From NCBI GenBank assembly GCA_018670825.1, contig JABHIW010000105.1, forward strand, positions 1-64,000: a stretch of 64,000 nt of DNA, in the 5' to 3' direction. The translations under genes were made by a program, and so were the position numbers. Numbering within the stretch: position 1 is the first letter of the stretch; each line of letters starts with the position of its first letter. Of the stretch, positions 17,502-25,949 are shown in pieces. A model generated the notes under the pieces. The model was not told the origin of the DNA and made no database searches. It worked only from the letters and a program-made list of their open reading frames with translations. This stretch comes from Candidatus Scalindua sp. Lineage in GTDB: Bacteria > Planctomycetota > Brocadiia > Brocadiales > Scalinduaceae.

Positions 17502-17867
17502 TTATAGTTTGAAGAATAATACCGGTTTCTCTTTCCCCGTAAGAATATCTTCAGTGATTAGATATGTACCGCCCATAGAAGAATCCCTTATTTTTTTGGA
17601 TATTCCGTTATAAAAGCCACCTAATGGGTATGTCACCCCACCCACTACACCACCAATCATCGCTATGTTCACCTTTATAGTTGTGTACACCAAACTCAAC
17701 AGGCTACTATTCATTCCATTTTTAAAATGGTGCAAAGTACTCTCTTCTACTTGTTCATTCTTCTCGGCAGAAACCACATTATTTTTAACTTTGGCTTTTT
17801 CGCTCTCTGCGAAAACCGGACTTGCAAAAAAAACTATCATAGCGATGCAAACCAATAATTTTCTCAT
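17502..17867 (-). CDS. small exported protein
   Basis: A 121-residue protein with a clear signal peptide (KLLVCIAMIVFFASPVFAES). The mature part contains a Gly-rich hydrophobic stretch, IAMIGGVVGGVTYPLGGFYN, and ends MGGTYLITEDILTGKEKP. I recall small bacterial proteins of unknown function with a similar GTYxITxxxLTG ending, but cannot name a family. It is first in the minus-strand series leading into the receiver, reductase, SCP-2, exporter and ligase genes. Function unknown. Confidence 0.65.
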   Translation of the reverse strand: MRKLLVCIAMIVFFASPVFAESEKAKVKNNVVSAEKNEQVEESTLHHFKNGMNSSLLSLVYTTIKVNIAMIGGVVGGVTYPLGGFYNGISKKIRDSSMGGTYLITEDILTGKEKPVLFFKL

Positions 17868-18072
17868 CCCGACCTCTCCTCTAAAATATTTCTAAAATAA
17901 AAGCGCACTCACTTTGGTGTTCATATAAGATCGCAATAAAGGTGCCGTCTGTACAAATTCGAAAATGATTATGTATGCCATGTTTGATTAAGTATCTAGT
18001 TTAACAAACCTTACAACAACTATTAATGTTTGGCTCTGATTATGGGAAACTCATTGGAGGGATTGGATAATG

Positions 18073-18103
18073 TAATAATTACATGGATGCCATGTAATTA
18101 TTA
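18073..18103. repeat. perfect 14-base palindrome arms
   Basis: TAATAATTACATGG and CCATGTAATTATTA are exact reverse complements separated by ATG. It lies in the 0.4-kb gap between the eIF2B-like gene (ending at 18279) and the start of the small exported protein gene. An operator-like site or a hairpin is possible; a T-rich but broken run follows on the plus strand. Nothing else stands out in 17868-18278. Confidence 0.55.
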
Positions 18104-18278
18104 TATGCTTTTCGTTTGTAGAGGCATTTTACCTTATTTGTAACACATCAGCACTTATGGATTTTTATGGTGGACAGTGACAGAGAAACAACATCCTGTC
18201 TCCACTCCCCTCTGCTCACGACTCCACCATTTTCCACAATTGACACAAAAAAAATCTAAAAAATATATTGATATTGCT

Positions 18279-19151
18279 CTATAATGTTCCAATTTCAACC
18301 TCACCATTTTCAGTGATCAAATGGTCTACAAGTTTGAGGTCGATGAGATCATGGGAGTGTGTGGTTAGAGGATAGACACAACCGTCCTGTACCATATCTA
18401 CCACTTTCAAATAGATATGCTGTCGAGTACAGGGTTGATGGGAAAATTTTAAAGTTTTCACAAATAGGTATACCGGTATGTGGTTATAATGACAGAAGGA
18501 GACAACATTTGCAGTCCCTACTACAGCCACAGCCTGTTTGTCATGGGTAAAGGAGACCGCACCGATAAACATTTTAGTGGCTTTTTCAAGTTGAAGGCTC
18601 AAGGAATATTCCGGAACTATGATATGATCGATATTAGCTTCCGTCAGCCAGGTGATCATCTGTTTTGTCCTCAAAAAATCCTGTTTGAGGACTATTACCG
18701 AGAATTTACGATTCAGTTCTTTTTTGGCTTCAACCAAAATACGTTCCACAACGGTACTAGCGGAATGGGTAATGATGACGTCATTGTCCAAAACATGTTC
18801 CCGGCCAGCCAGGATAACTTCTTCCGTCATGGACTCATACAGTTCTATTTTTTGCTTTAGGATCCTAATCGTTTGGTTTTTAATCTCATCAGAACCCGCA
18901 TCCACATAGGCCCTTATTTCTGTTTCAAATTGTTCGATAAGATGGATAAGGGGTACTATACGAGGTTCAGTATTTTTAATAATTTCAATCAGTTCTGCAT
19001 ATTGGACGAGAAGATATTCCCGTTTACATCGTAATAACTTGACCGCATTTATGAAGGACTGTAATACTGTCGTCGTAGTACGGTTTGTTCCGAGCGCTTC
19101 TCCATGGTCTCTGAAAAGACTGTATAATTTTTCACGTTCTGATATATTCAT
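18279..19151 (-). CDS. eIF2B alpha/beta/delta-like protein (sugar-phosphate isomerase superfamily)
   Basis: A 290-residue protein. An ATG at 19151 overlaps the permease stop as ATGA and is preferred over a TTG at 19175. The C-terminal half has the eIF2B/IF-2B fold pattern: DNDVIITHSASTVVERIL, VIVLKQDF, VAVVGTANVVSFCHYNHIPVYL. Bacterial and archaeal relatives include methylthioribose-1-phosphate isomerase and ribose-1,5-bisphosphate isomerase. The usual acidic signature FDVTPPELI near the end of those enzymes is absent, so enzymatic activity is doubtful. Tight coupling with an anion/proton permease is the main clue to its role. Confidence 0.75.
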   Translation of the reverse strand: MNISEREKLYSLFRDHGEALGTNRTTTTVLQSFINAVKLLRCKREYLLVQYAELIEIIKNTEPRIVPLIHLIEQFETEIRAYVDAGSDEIKNQTIRILKQKIELYESMTEEVILAGREHVLDNDVIITHSASTVVERILVEAKKELNRKFSVIVLKQDFLRTKQMITWLTEANIDHIIVPEYSLSLQLEKATKMFIGAVSFTHDKQAVAVVGTANVVSFCHYNHIPVYLFVKTLKFSHQPCTRQHIYLKVVDMVQDGCVYPLTTHSHDLIDLKLVDHLITENGEVEIGTL

Positions 19152-20452
19152 ATTGACATCCACAAATAAATACAAAGATAGAACGAAGAAATTACTAATG
19201 TTATCAATGCAATCAGAGCGCTTGATCTCATAAATTCAAAAAAGCTGATATTATGATTATATTTTTTTGCAATTCCTACGGTAACGATATTAGCCGAAGC
19301 ACCGAGCATTGTCAGGTTTCCCCCAAAACAGGCCCCAAGGACCAACGCCCACCAGAGAATATTATTGGGAATGGGAGTTGATTCCTGCATGAGTTTGACG
19401 ATAGGTACCATGGCAATGGTGAAAGGAATGTTATTCAATAATCCGGCTGCTAAACCCGACACCCATAAAACCATTAACACGATTAAATAAGGATTATCAC
19501 CCACCCGCAGGAACACATTGTGGGCCAGCCACTCACTCACCCCTTTTTCTTCCAGCACACCAACCAAGGCAAAAAGACCTGAAAAGAAGAGCAGGGTATC
19601 CCATTCGATCTCTTCCAGCATTTGCTCCACATCGACCTTTGATATTACAAAGAGTAGCATGGCTACAAAGATAGACGCAACGCCAGGTGATATTCTAGTT
19701 ATGGTTTGAGTGACAAACAGGCAAATGGCTATCACGAGACAGGCAAGGCCCTTACAGACAAACATCTTATTGATCTTAACGTTTAAAAATTCATTTCGAA
19801 TTTTTTCCAGGAGTAATTGGACCGAGAATAATTTGGTTAGATTTGTATTAATTGGTTTGAATTTCTCTCTATGGGTTATCCAGATAAATAGCATTGCCGA
19901 GCACATGGCTATAATAACTGGAATAGCAAGGTTGAATATAAATTGATTAAAAGTCAACCCAACCTTGGAACCGATAATTATATTGGGTGGATCTCCGATC
20001 AGCGTCGCTGTACCCCCAATATTTGAAATAACCGCCTGGCTGATAACGTATATTTTTGGATCCAACCCCATACCAGCCGTTAATTGAATAACTATGGGAA
20101 TAACAATGAGCACCGTAGTAACGTTATCAAGGAATGCCGACAAAAATGCGGTAACAACAGAAAACAGGATCAATATCTTTAGTGGACTACCTTGGGTGAG
20201 CTCTGCAATTTTTACCGACACAAATGAAAAGAGCATGGTTTTTTTGAGAATAGCAACGATAGCCATCATCCCCAGCAGCAGCATAATAGTTTCAAAATCA
20301 ATGAAACCAATGGCCGTATGTTCATCGACCACACGAAATATCAACAGTACCATGACTCCAAGCAGTACAGCAACCGCTTTATTGATTATTTCAAGGGAGA
20401 TAACAATGTAGACCGCTATAAAAACGATTATCGGCAACAATACTTCATACAT
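19148..20452 (-). CDS. ArsB/NhaD (ion transporter superfamily) permease
   Basis: A 434-residue membrane protein with about 11-12 helices. It belongs to the ion-transporter superfamily containing ArsB, NhaD and the eukaryotic P protein. Conserved stretches are FLDNVTTVLIVIP, NIGGTATLIGDPPNIIIG and the mirrored C-terminal NNIPFTIAMVPIV and GACFGGNLTMLGASANIV. The two halves show the expected inverted-repeat organisation. Likely a sodium/proton antiporter or anion exporter; the substrate cannot be assigned. It is co-transcribed with the eIF2B-like gene through a 4-base ATGA overlap. Confidence 0.85.
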   Translation of the reverse strand: MYEVLLPIIVFIAVYIVISLEIINKAVAVLLGVMVLLIFRVVDEHTAIGFIDFETIMLLLGMMAIVAILKKTMLFSFVSVKIAELTQGSPLKILILFSVVTAFLSAFLDNVTTVLIVIPIVIQLTAGMGLDPKIYVISQAVISNIGGTATLIGDPPNIIIGSKVGLTFNQFIFNLAIPVIIAMCSAMLFIWITHREKFKPINTNLTKLFSVQLLLEKIRNEFLNVKINKMFVCKGLACLVIAICLFVTQTITRISPGVASIFVAMLLFVISKVDVEQMLEEIEWDTLLFFSGLFALVGVLEEKGVSEWLAHNVFLRVGDNPYLIVLMVLWVSGLAAGLLNNIPFTIAMVPIVKLMQESTPIPNNILWWALVLGACFGGNLTMLGASANIVTVGIAKKYNHNISFFEFMRSSALIALITLVISSFYLCIYLWMSI

Positions 20453-20676
20453 ATTTACACTCTATTCCATGCTTTACTTAAAATATAAATTGAATGTTCT
20501 GATCGCTGATGATAACGGACGGTGATTATAAAATCATTAGAAAAAACAAGTGAATACAAATAAACACAATTTTATATTGATACAAAATAAAAGGAATTCC
20601 TGCCGAAGGATCTTTTCACGCTTTAGATTTTCACGTAAACCACTGTCCCTAACTGACATTCGCAGAAATTTATTCT

Positions 20677-21108
20677 ATGAGCAACCTTTTAGATTTAGTG
20701 CAACCATACGACTACCCGGACCAGGAGAAAAGCAAATACGAAATAATTTTAAATATTTTACATAAAGCCAGATATTTGGCCAGGCCGGGTATGATCCGTA
20801 TCGGCTATCTTTTCAAACTGAAGCGGTTAATTCAAAAACGTGGAATGCTTTTTGCTGGAGGAAACGGCCACGAAAAAAAGGCATTTTTGGATAATAATAT
20901 GTTAGATGGTTTCCTGGAAACTGTTAGTAGTAAGGATTGTCGTAGCAGAGATTGCGAAGAATGTCTTTACTGTCATCAAGTAGCAGCAAAAGCATTTCGT
21001 ATTGCTCCGGAACATAAAGACGAATGCCTTACTCTATATCAAGAAATTTCTGACTCGATGCTTAACGGAGACATGTGGAAAGCGAGTGGAAAAGGCAGGA
21101 GAAAGTAA
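20677..21108 (+). CDS. hypothetical cysteine-cluster protein
   Basis: A 143-residue cytoplasmic protein without signal peptide. A cluster of Cys88, Cys93, Cys96, Cys99 and His100 (CRSRDCEECLYCH) with Cys117 further on suggests a bound zinc ion or iron-sulfur cluster. The N-terminal half is predicted helical and basic. Although CLYCH matches the heme-c pattern, the absence of an export signal argues against heme attachment. It is an isolated plus-strand gene between the minus-strand permease and PLD genes. No family recognised. Confidence 0.55.
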   Translation: MSNLLDLVQPYDYPDQEKSKYEIILNILHKARYLARPGMIRIGYLFKLKRLIQKRGMLFAGGNGHEKKAFLDNNMLDGFLETVSSKDCRSRDCEECLYCHQVAAKAFRIAPEHKDECLTLYQEISDSMLNGDMWKASGKGRRK

Positions 21109-21252
21109 AATCTGTAAAATAATCCGTTTTATTCTTTCGAAGTCTAAGACTGAAGCGTCGCTACTGTCGACAGGCTGGAACAATCAGGCGCATCACTTTA
21201 CTTACTATACAGCTTACTATATGAAATAGTATTGTTAAGAATGATTTAATTA

Positions 21253-22332
21253 TTATCTCACCACTTGTAGCACATCCGCATCTTCAACCCTATATGAAGA
21301 AAATGTGCTGCTCAGAGATACCAACCTTCCCGTGTAAGTCACTATATCACCAACTTTCAATTTCATTACTTTTCTCTGTTTCGAATAGTCAAACCTGAGA
21401 TTAACGTCTATGTTACTGCTTTTATGACTTATGCCAACTTTATTCCAGTCATAAACGGCAAACCCTCTAAAACTAATTCTACCTGTCCACCTGATATATT
21501 TCCCTTCGAATTCACTCTTCCACAAACGCGTCTTCTCAGATTTATCGAGTTTACTTTCACTACCAAACTTTTTATCAAATTCTTCAAAAGAAATAGTAAC
21601 AAACTGTTTCAATGACTTTTCAATAGTTTTTAAATGCTTAATATCTTTCCTGGCAACAAATTTGATAACATTATCTTCGGAAGTGGTGTTTCCATCGCTT
21701 TTTTCTTTCATGTTCCCAACGCTGCCCTGTTTTGCCAGTTCCTTTACCTCATTTGATGCAGCAATCACCGCCCTCCTGCTAGCTCCCTGTACGACACTTT
21801 TGTTATATAACGACTCAAATTCTCTCTTGTATTTCTCCACTGCATCAGCTTCGTCAATAAAGATCGCATTTTCATAATTGAATTTTTCAGCATATTCTGT
21901 CCAGGTATATGAGCCAGTCACGAGAAGTTTATCATCAAAAATTGCAAATGCATTGTGCATGGATCCGCCAATATTACCTTTAAGAAATTGTAAATCAAAT
22001 TGTTCCTGCTTAAGAAACCCTAACACCGGATAGCACTTTGCATCTTGTGTCTGATCTACAACGACCCTTATAACTACGCCACGCTCTTTCGCCTGATACA
22101 ACGCCTCTGCTATATCACCTGCCGTAAACGTAAAGGCCGTAATATCTATTGTAACTTTTGATGAAATAATATTTTTTATTATAGCTTCTTTAATTGACCC
22201 TTTTGGCGAGAAAAGTACCTCGGTCTTTGCATATATCGTATTAGAAGCACATAACAGAGAAAGAACACTTATGCTTAAAGTCAACAAAATGGTAATCAAA
22301 TCATTTTTTTTAATAAATCCGAATCTATTCAT
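21253..22332 (-). CDS. exported phospholipase-D-fold protein with OB-like C-terminus, altered HKD motif
   Basis: A 359-residue protein with an N-terminal hydrophobic segment (about residues 10-30) and a single PLD-superfamily domain (residues ~38-175) like the endonuclease Nuc. The HxKx4Dx6GS motif appears as MHNAFAIFDDKLLVTGS: His126, Asp133 and Gly-Ser are kept but the catalytic Lys is Ala128. The codon is GCA, so this is not a reading error in the frame. The C-terminal ~90 residues look like an OB-fold strand set (GKYIRWTGRI ... VGDIVTYTGRLV). Activity as a nuclease or lipase is doubtful; a binding role is possible. It is isolated on the minus strand. Confidence 0.75.
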   Translation of the reverse strand: MNRFGFIKKNDLITILLTLSISVLSLLCASNTIYAKTEVLFSPKGSIKEAIIKNIISSKVTIDITAFTFTAGDIAEALYQAKERGVVIRVVVDQTQDAKCYPVLGFLKQEQFDLQFLKGNIGGSMHNAFAIFDDKLLVTGSYTWTEYAEKFNYENAIFIDEADAVEKYKREFESLYNKSVVQGASRRAVIAASNEVKELAKQGSVGNMKEKSDGNTTSEDNVIKFVARKDIKHLKTIEKSLKQFVTISFEEFDKKFGSESKLDKSEKTRLWKSEFEGKYIRWTGRISFRGFAVYDWNKVGISHKSSNIDVNLRFDYSKQRKVMKLKVGDIVTYTGRLVSLSSTFSSYRVEDADVLQVVR

Positions 22333-22689
22333 AGCTTATTAACAAAAATTTCAAAATAACAGGTAGTTATCCAATATTTCATAGAACCAATAATTTATAA
22401 TTTATGGCTGAAATCTGACGGCTCTCTTATAACTGATGTAAACAATTTTTTCAATTGATAAACAAATCAGATAATACAGTAAATGAATTAGATGAAAAAT
22501 TACCGTAAACAAACTTCCTGACTGAAATCACAAGTACTTTAATGGATAGCTCTTAGATATGTTCTGGCCTTATTCGTAAGGCTGTCAAAAAAAACTCAAA
22601 CAAAGAATATAATCTTTTTTGAATATTAACACACTGTGCAATTAGCCTCTTGGCACTGGTTTTGCGCATTCACATTAGCTTAGTAAGAT

Positions 22690-23604
22690 TCAAATTCCAG
22701 TTAATATACGATTAGCGAGATCGAAGGGGAGTCCGGCTTCAAGAATTTTTTTTCTGACGACTTCCCTATCATACTCTGCTTTCTCCATATAAACTTTATT
22801 TGTTTCCGTATCGTAAATCTTGTAAGAGGCCATAGGAATGCCGTCTCGTGGCTGACCGACTGAACCGGGGTTTATATAGTATCGTTGGCCAGGTTTTAAA
22901 GAGATATCAAATGTTTCCAGTCTATCTGATGACCCTCTTTCGGCCAACATAAGATTTTTATCGAATTTGTCTGTGGGAACAAAGACGGAAGCATGAATGT
23001 CTCTTTTATATTTAGTATATAAATATGCTGCCGGTTTATGTGTATGACCGGCAAATGTTATTTTTGAATGCAATAAGTTGTAATTTAATAATATTGAATT
23101 CATCACATATACATAATCTTCAGGACGATTAGATGTACTGTGGACCAACTCGATATTATATTCTAATAGTTTTTCTTTGTATGATAGAGATTTAAGAAAA
23201 CGAATATTGTCATTATGGATTACTTTCTTAGTCCAATTTATCGATATACCTGCTGAAGAGGCCATTACGGTATTAAGCTGACCAATGACCCGTTGATCAT
23301 GATTGCCTGCGATAACGGTAGCTTTTTTGCCTAAAGAGAAAATATAGTTAATTATATTTTCTTTATCAGTAGCGTCAATGTCAATACTTTGAATAATGGT
23401 TTGAATTTCTTTTTTTAAAGCAGGTTTACCGCTCTTTAAAAATTTAACGATAGTGCAGCATTCATTGGGGTTTACACCGTAGCCGACAATGTCGCCAAGC
23501 ACGAATACATTGTCTATTTTTTCATTTTGATTGTGAAGTTCTGAAAAAACTGAAACCAACGCTTCGATGTTACTGTGGATGTCTGAAATAATAAGAAATC
23601 GCAT
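22690..23604 (-). CDS. calcineurin-type metallophosphoesterase (paralogue 1)
   Basis: A 304-residue metallophosphoesterase. The start is placed at ATG 23604, beginning MRFLIISDIHSN; a longer frame from 23700 adds a poor N-terminus absent from the paralogue at 24749. Metal-ligand motifs are DIHSN, GDIVGYG, GNHD and GHTH. Compared with YfcE-like enzymes, it has an insert of about 60 residues between GDIVGYG and GNHD containing NPNECC. It is divergently oriented to kinase 1 with a 313-base gap. The kinase linkage suggests a phosphoprotein substrate, though nucleotide or other phosphoesters are possible. Confidence 0.85.
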   Translation of the reverse strand: MRFLIISDIHSNIEALVSVFSELHNQNEKIDNVFVLGDIVGYGVNPNECCTIVKFLKSGKPALKKEIQTIIQSIDIDATDKENIINYIFSLGKKATVIAGNHDQRVIGQLNTVMASSAGISINWTKKVIHNDNIRFLKSLSYKEKLLEYNIELVHSTSNRPEDYVYVMNSILLNYNLLHSKITFAGHTHKPAAYLYTKYKRDIHASVFVPTDKFDKNLMLAERGSSDRLETFDISLKPGQRYYINPGSVGQPRDGIPMASYKIYDTETNKVYMEKAEYDREVVRKKILEAGLPFDLANRILTGI

Positions 23605-23917
23605 ACTTTTAATTATTGAATTAGATTTATTGGTGCCTTTGGTAGAATTTAGAGATATTCGTATTAGGTGTGCAATGCACACCCAACAGTAACGATACAT
23701 CTGATTATATGTATCAAGTGTTATACAATCTCAACCTAGTAGAGCTTATACGATTTTTTATGTTGTCAGTACAGTATTAATTGATTATTGTGGAGAAAAT
23801 ATCTGTAAACCGATCGTACTTCATTTTAACATATAGTTAAATTAGAATTTTTTACGGCTTGCATCTGATCAAATATTATTGTATTAAGAAATCGATCTAA
23901 TAGCCTGACCCAATATT

Positions 23918-24739
23918 ATGTACACAATAAAAGACTACAAATTTGAATCTTTCAAAACAATTGCTGATATGCATAAGTCGAATTATGCTAAATTAGTGGA
24001 CGATGATACCTTAGAAATTAAAAATATGGGTGTTAAATATTGTCCACATCTGAGCTTTGAAGATGAATATTATATTTTGCAGCAATTAGATCATGAGCAA
24101 ATTCCCAAGGCTTATGAATTTGGCCATGAGATTTTGTATAAGGATACAAAGGTCGTGTTGAAACAACATTTTATTGTCCTTAGACATACGAGTGATACCG
24201 ACCTTGTAAATCATTTTAAAATGAAAACAGGATTTTTTCCTCCGGTAGATGAAGTTATTAAATGTTTCATTAGCGTTTGCGACCCACTTGATTATTTACA
24301 CTCAAAAGACTTCATTCACTGTGATATCAAGCCGGGCCATCTATTGCTGGATACTGATACAGGCACAGTTTATTTGATTGATTTCGAACTTGCAATAAAA
24401 AAATCAGGTGTTTTAAAAGGAATTAGCATGGATTATGCTTCCCCTGAGCAACATACCCTGGTTGAACAACTAAGGGGTACGCCTGAAAATGTTCCTCTGG
24501 AAGCAATCTCGTTCTTTTTGTCCATTGATGGCAAGGCAGATATATATTCAACAGGTGCAATTTTCTATGAAATCCTGACAGGACAGAAATGGCACGAAAA
24601 AAAATGTCCTCCAAGTGAGTTTAATAAATCAATCCCTCCGAAACTGGAAGAGATTCTCATGGCAACATTGGAGAAAACTCCGGCGAATAGAGTCGCTACA
24701 GCACAGCAACTAAAACAGTCATTAGAGGCTTTAATCTAA
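23918..24739 (+). CDS. atypical Ser/Thr protein kinase 1
   Basis: A 273-residue soluble kinase-fold protein. The catalytic loop reads HCDIKPGHLLLD (Asp136, Lys138), with Cys in place of the HRD Arg and His141 where the Mg-binding Asn normally is. The DFG motif is DFE (155-157). A Gly-rich loop is not recognisable; Lys40 (GVKY) may be the ATP-anchoring lysine. After ASPEQ there is an insert of about 30 residues before DGKADIYSTGAIFYEILTG. It has no sensor or membrane domain. The phosphatase gene begins 9 bases downstream, giving a kinase-phosphatase pair just upstream of the Amt genes. Confidence 0.85.
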   Translation: MYTIKDYKFESFKTIADMHKSNYAKLVDDDTLEIKNMGVKYCPHLSFEDEYYILQQLDHEQIPKAYEFGHEILYKDTKVVLKQHFIVLRHTSDTDLVNHFKMKTGFFPPVDEVIKCFISVCDPLDYLHSKDFIHCDIKPGHLLLDTDTGTVYLIDFELAIKKSGVLKGISMDYASPEQHTLVEQLRGTPENVPLEAISFFLSIDGKADIYSTGAIFYEILTGQKWHEKKCPPSEFNKSIPPKLEEILMATLEKTPANRVATAQQLKQSLEALI

Positions 24740-24748
24740 GGTGGGAAA

Positions 24749-25669
24749 ATGAAATTCTTAATCATATCAGATATTCACAGTAACCTTGAAGCACTGGTCT
24801 CAGTTTTCTCTGGTCTTCATAGTAATAACGAAAAGATAGATAGAATATTGATACCCGGTGACATTGTCGGATACGGGCCGAACCCGAATGAATGTTGCAC
24901 AATCATAAGGTTTTTAAAGAACGGTAAGCCGTCATTAAAAAAAGAAATTCAAACAATCATACAAGAATTAGATCTCGACGATACTGACAAGAATAACATT
25001 ATAGACTATATTTTTTCAATGAGTAAAAAAGCTTATGTAATAGCAGGTAATCATGACATGCAAGTGATCGGTCAACCTTCGCTATGTAGTATTATGGCTG
25101 CTTCAGCTGGTAACGCTGCGAAGTGGACAACCAAGGTACTGAAAAAGGATAATGCTCGTTTCCTCGAATCATTATGGTATAAAAAGAAAATAAGAAAATA
25201 TGGCATAGAGTTGGTCCACAGTACACCAGTCTACCCTCAAGGTTATCGATATGTTAAGAATGCAGCAACTTTGAGCTACGACATACTACATTCAAGCATT
25301 ACAATTTCCGGCCATACGCACATGCCGTCTGCATATTTATATACAAAAGAAAAAAGGGATATCTCTGCTTCTGTTTTTATTCCAACAGACCAATTTGATA
25401 ATAGACTTATGTTGGTTGAAAGACAATCAATGGAGAGGCAGGAAACATTTGATGTCTCATTGAAACCCGGTCAACGTTACTACATAAACCCCGGTTCGGT
25501 TGGCCAGCCTAGAGACGGTACGCCGAAAGCATCTTACATGATTTACGATACAATGGCAAAACAAGCTTCTCTGAAAAAAGCAGCGTATAATACCGAGGTA
25601 GTAAAGAAAAAAGTTCTTAAGGCCACCCTTCCATTTGACCTTGCAGAACGTATAGTAAAAGGGGTCTGA
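24749..25669 (+). CDS. calcineurin-type metallophosphoesterase (paralogue 2)
   Basis: A 306-residue paralogue of the protein at 22690-23604, collinear along the whole length. Motifs are SDIHSN (Asp8, His10), PGDIVGYG (Asp38), GNHD and GHTH, giving the dinuclear metal site of calcineurin-like phosphoesterases. The NECC-containing insert is shared. A Shine-Dalgarno (GGTGGG) lies in the 9-base gap after the kinase stop, so kinase and phosphatase are co-translated. The natural reading is reversal of the neighbouring kinase's phosphorylation, but this is inference. The amt gene starts 280 bases further on. Confidence 0.88.
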   Translation: MKFLIISDIHSNLEALVSVFSGLHSNNEKIDRILIPGDIVGYGPNPNECCTIIRFLKNGKPSLKKEIQTIIQELDLDDTDKNNIIDYIFSMSKKAYVIAGNHDMQVIGQPSLCSIMAASAGNAAKWTTKVLKKDNARFLESLWYKKKIRKYGIELVHSTPVYPQGYRYVKNAATLSYDILHSSITISGHTHMPSAYLYTKEKRDISASVFIPTDQFDNRLMLVERQSMERQETFDVSLKPGQRYYINPGSVGQPRDGTPKASYMIYDTMAKQASLKKAAYNTEVVKKKVLKATLPFDLAERIVKGV

Positions 25670-25702
25670 ATTTTTGTAAATTATTATGATAATGTTTCTC
25701 TT

Positions 25703-25729
25703 AAGGAGGTGACAATTATGGCTCTTTGA
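25703..25729 (+). other. strong ribosome-binding site before a three-codon frame
   Basis: AAGGAGGTGA (25703-25712), a near-perfect anti-SD complement, is followed 5 bases later by ATG GCT CTT TGA (25718-25729), encoding only Met-Ala-Leu. It lies in the leader between the phosphatase gene and amt 1. It could be a minimal leader ORF affecting amt expression or the remnant of a lost gene. The rest of 25670-25949 is AT-rich without a recognised site. Confidence 0.4.
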
Positions 25730-25949
25730 TAGATTGATTAGTAAATTTTCCTTTTATAAAAAAACTGATTTCATATAATTTTTTTTGATTAAAGGAAAAA
25801 ATATTCAATCTTCACTGATAAAGCGGAATTTTCAAAAGTAGTATTTTTTTTATTAACATAAGTGTCTATCTATCGTATAATCAGCCTGTCACAGCTGATT
25901 TGCGGTTTATTATTACTTGTGTATTTTTTACCTTACTAAGGAGGGGGAA

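Noticed and set aside
20941-20980. CLYCH in the 143-residue protein read as a heme-c site
   Set aside because: The protein has no signal peptide and the motif sits inside a denser Cys cluster, so metal binding in the cytoplasm is more likely.
25917-25949. Upstream extension of amt 1
   Set aside because: The strong SD lies inside this extension, directly before the ATG at 25950.
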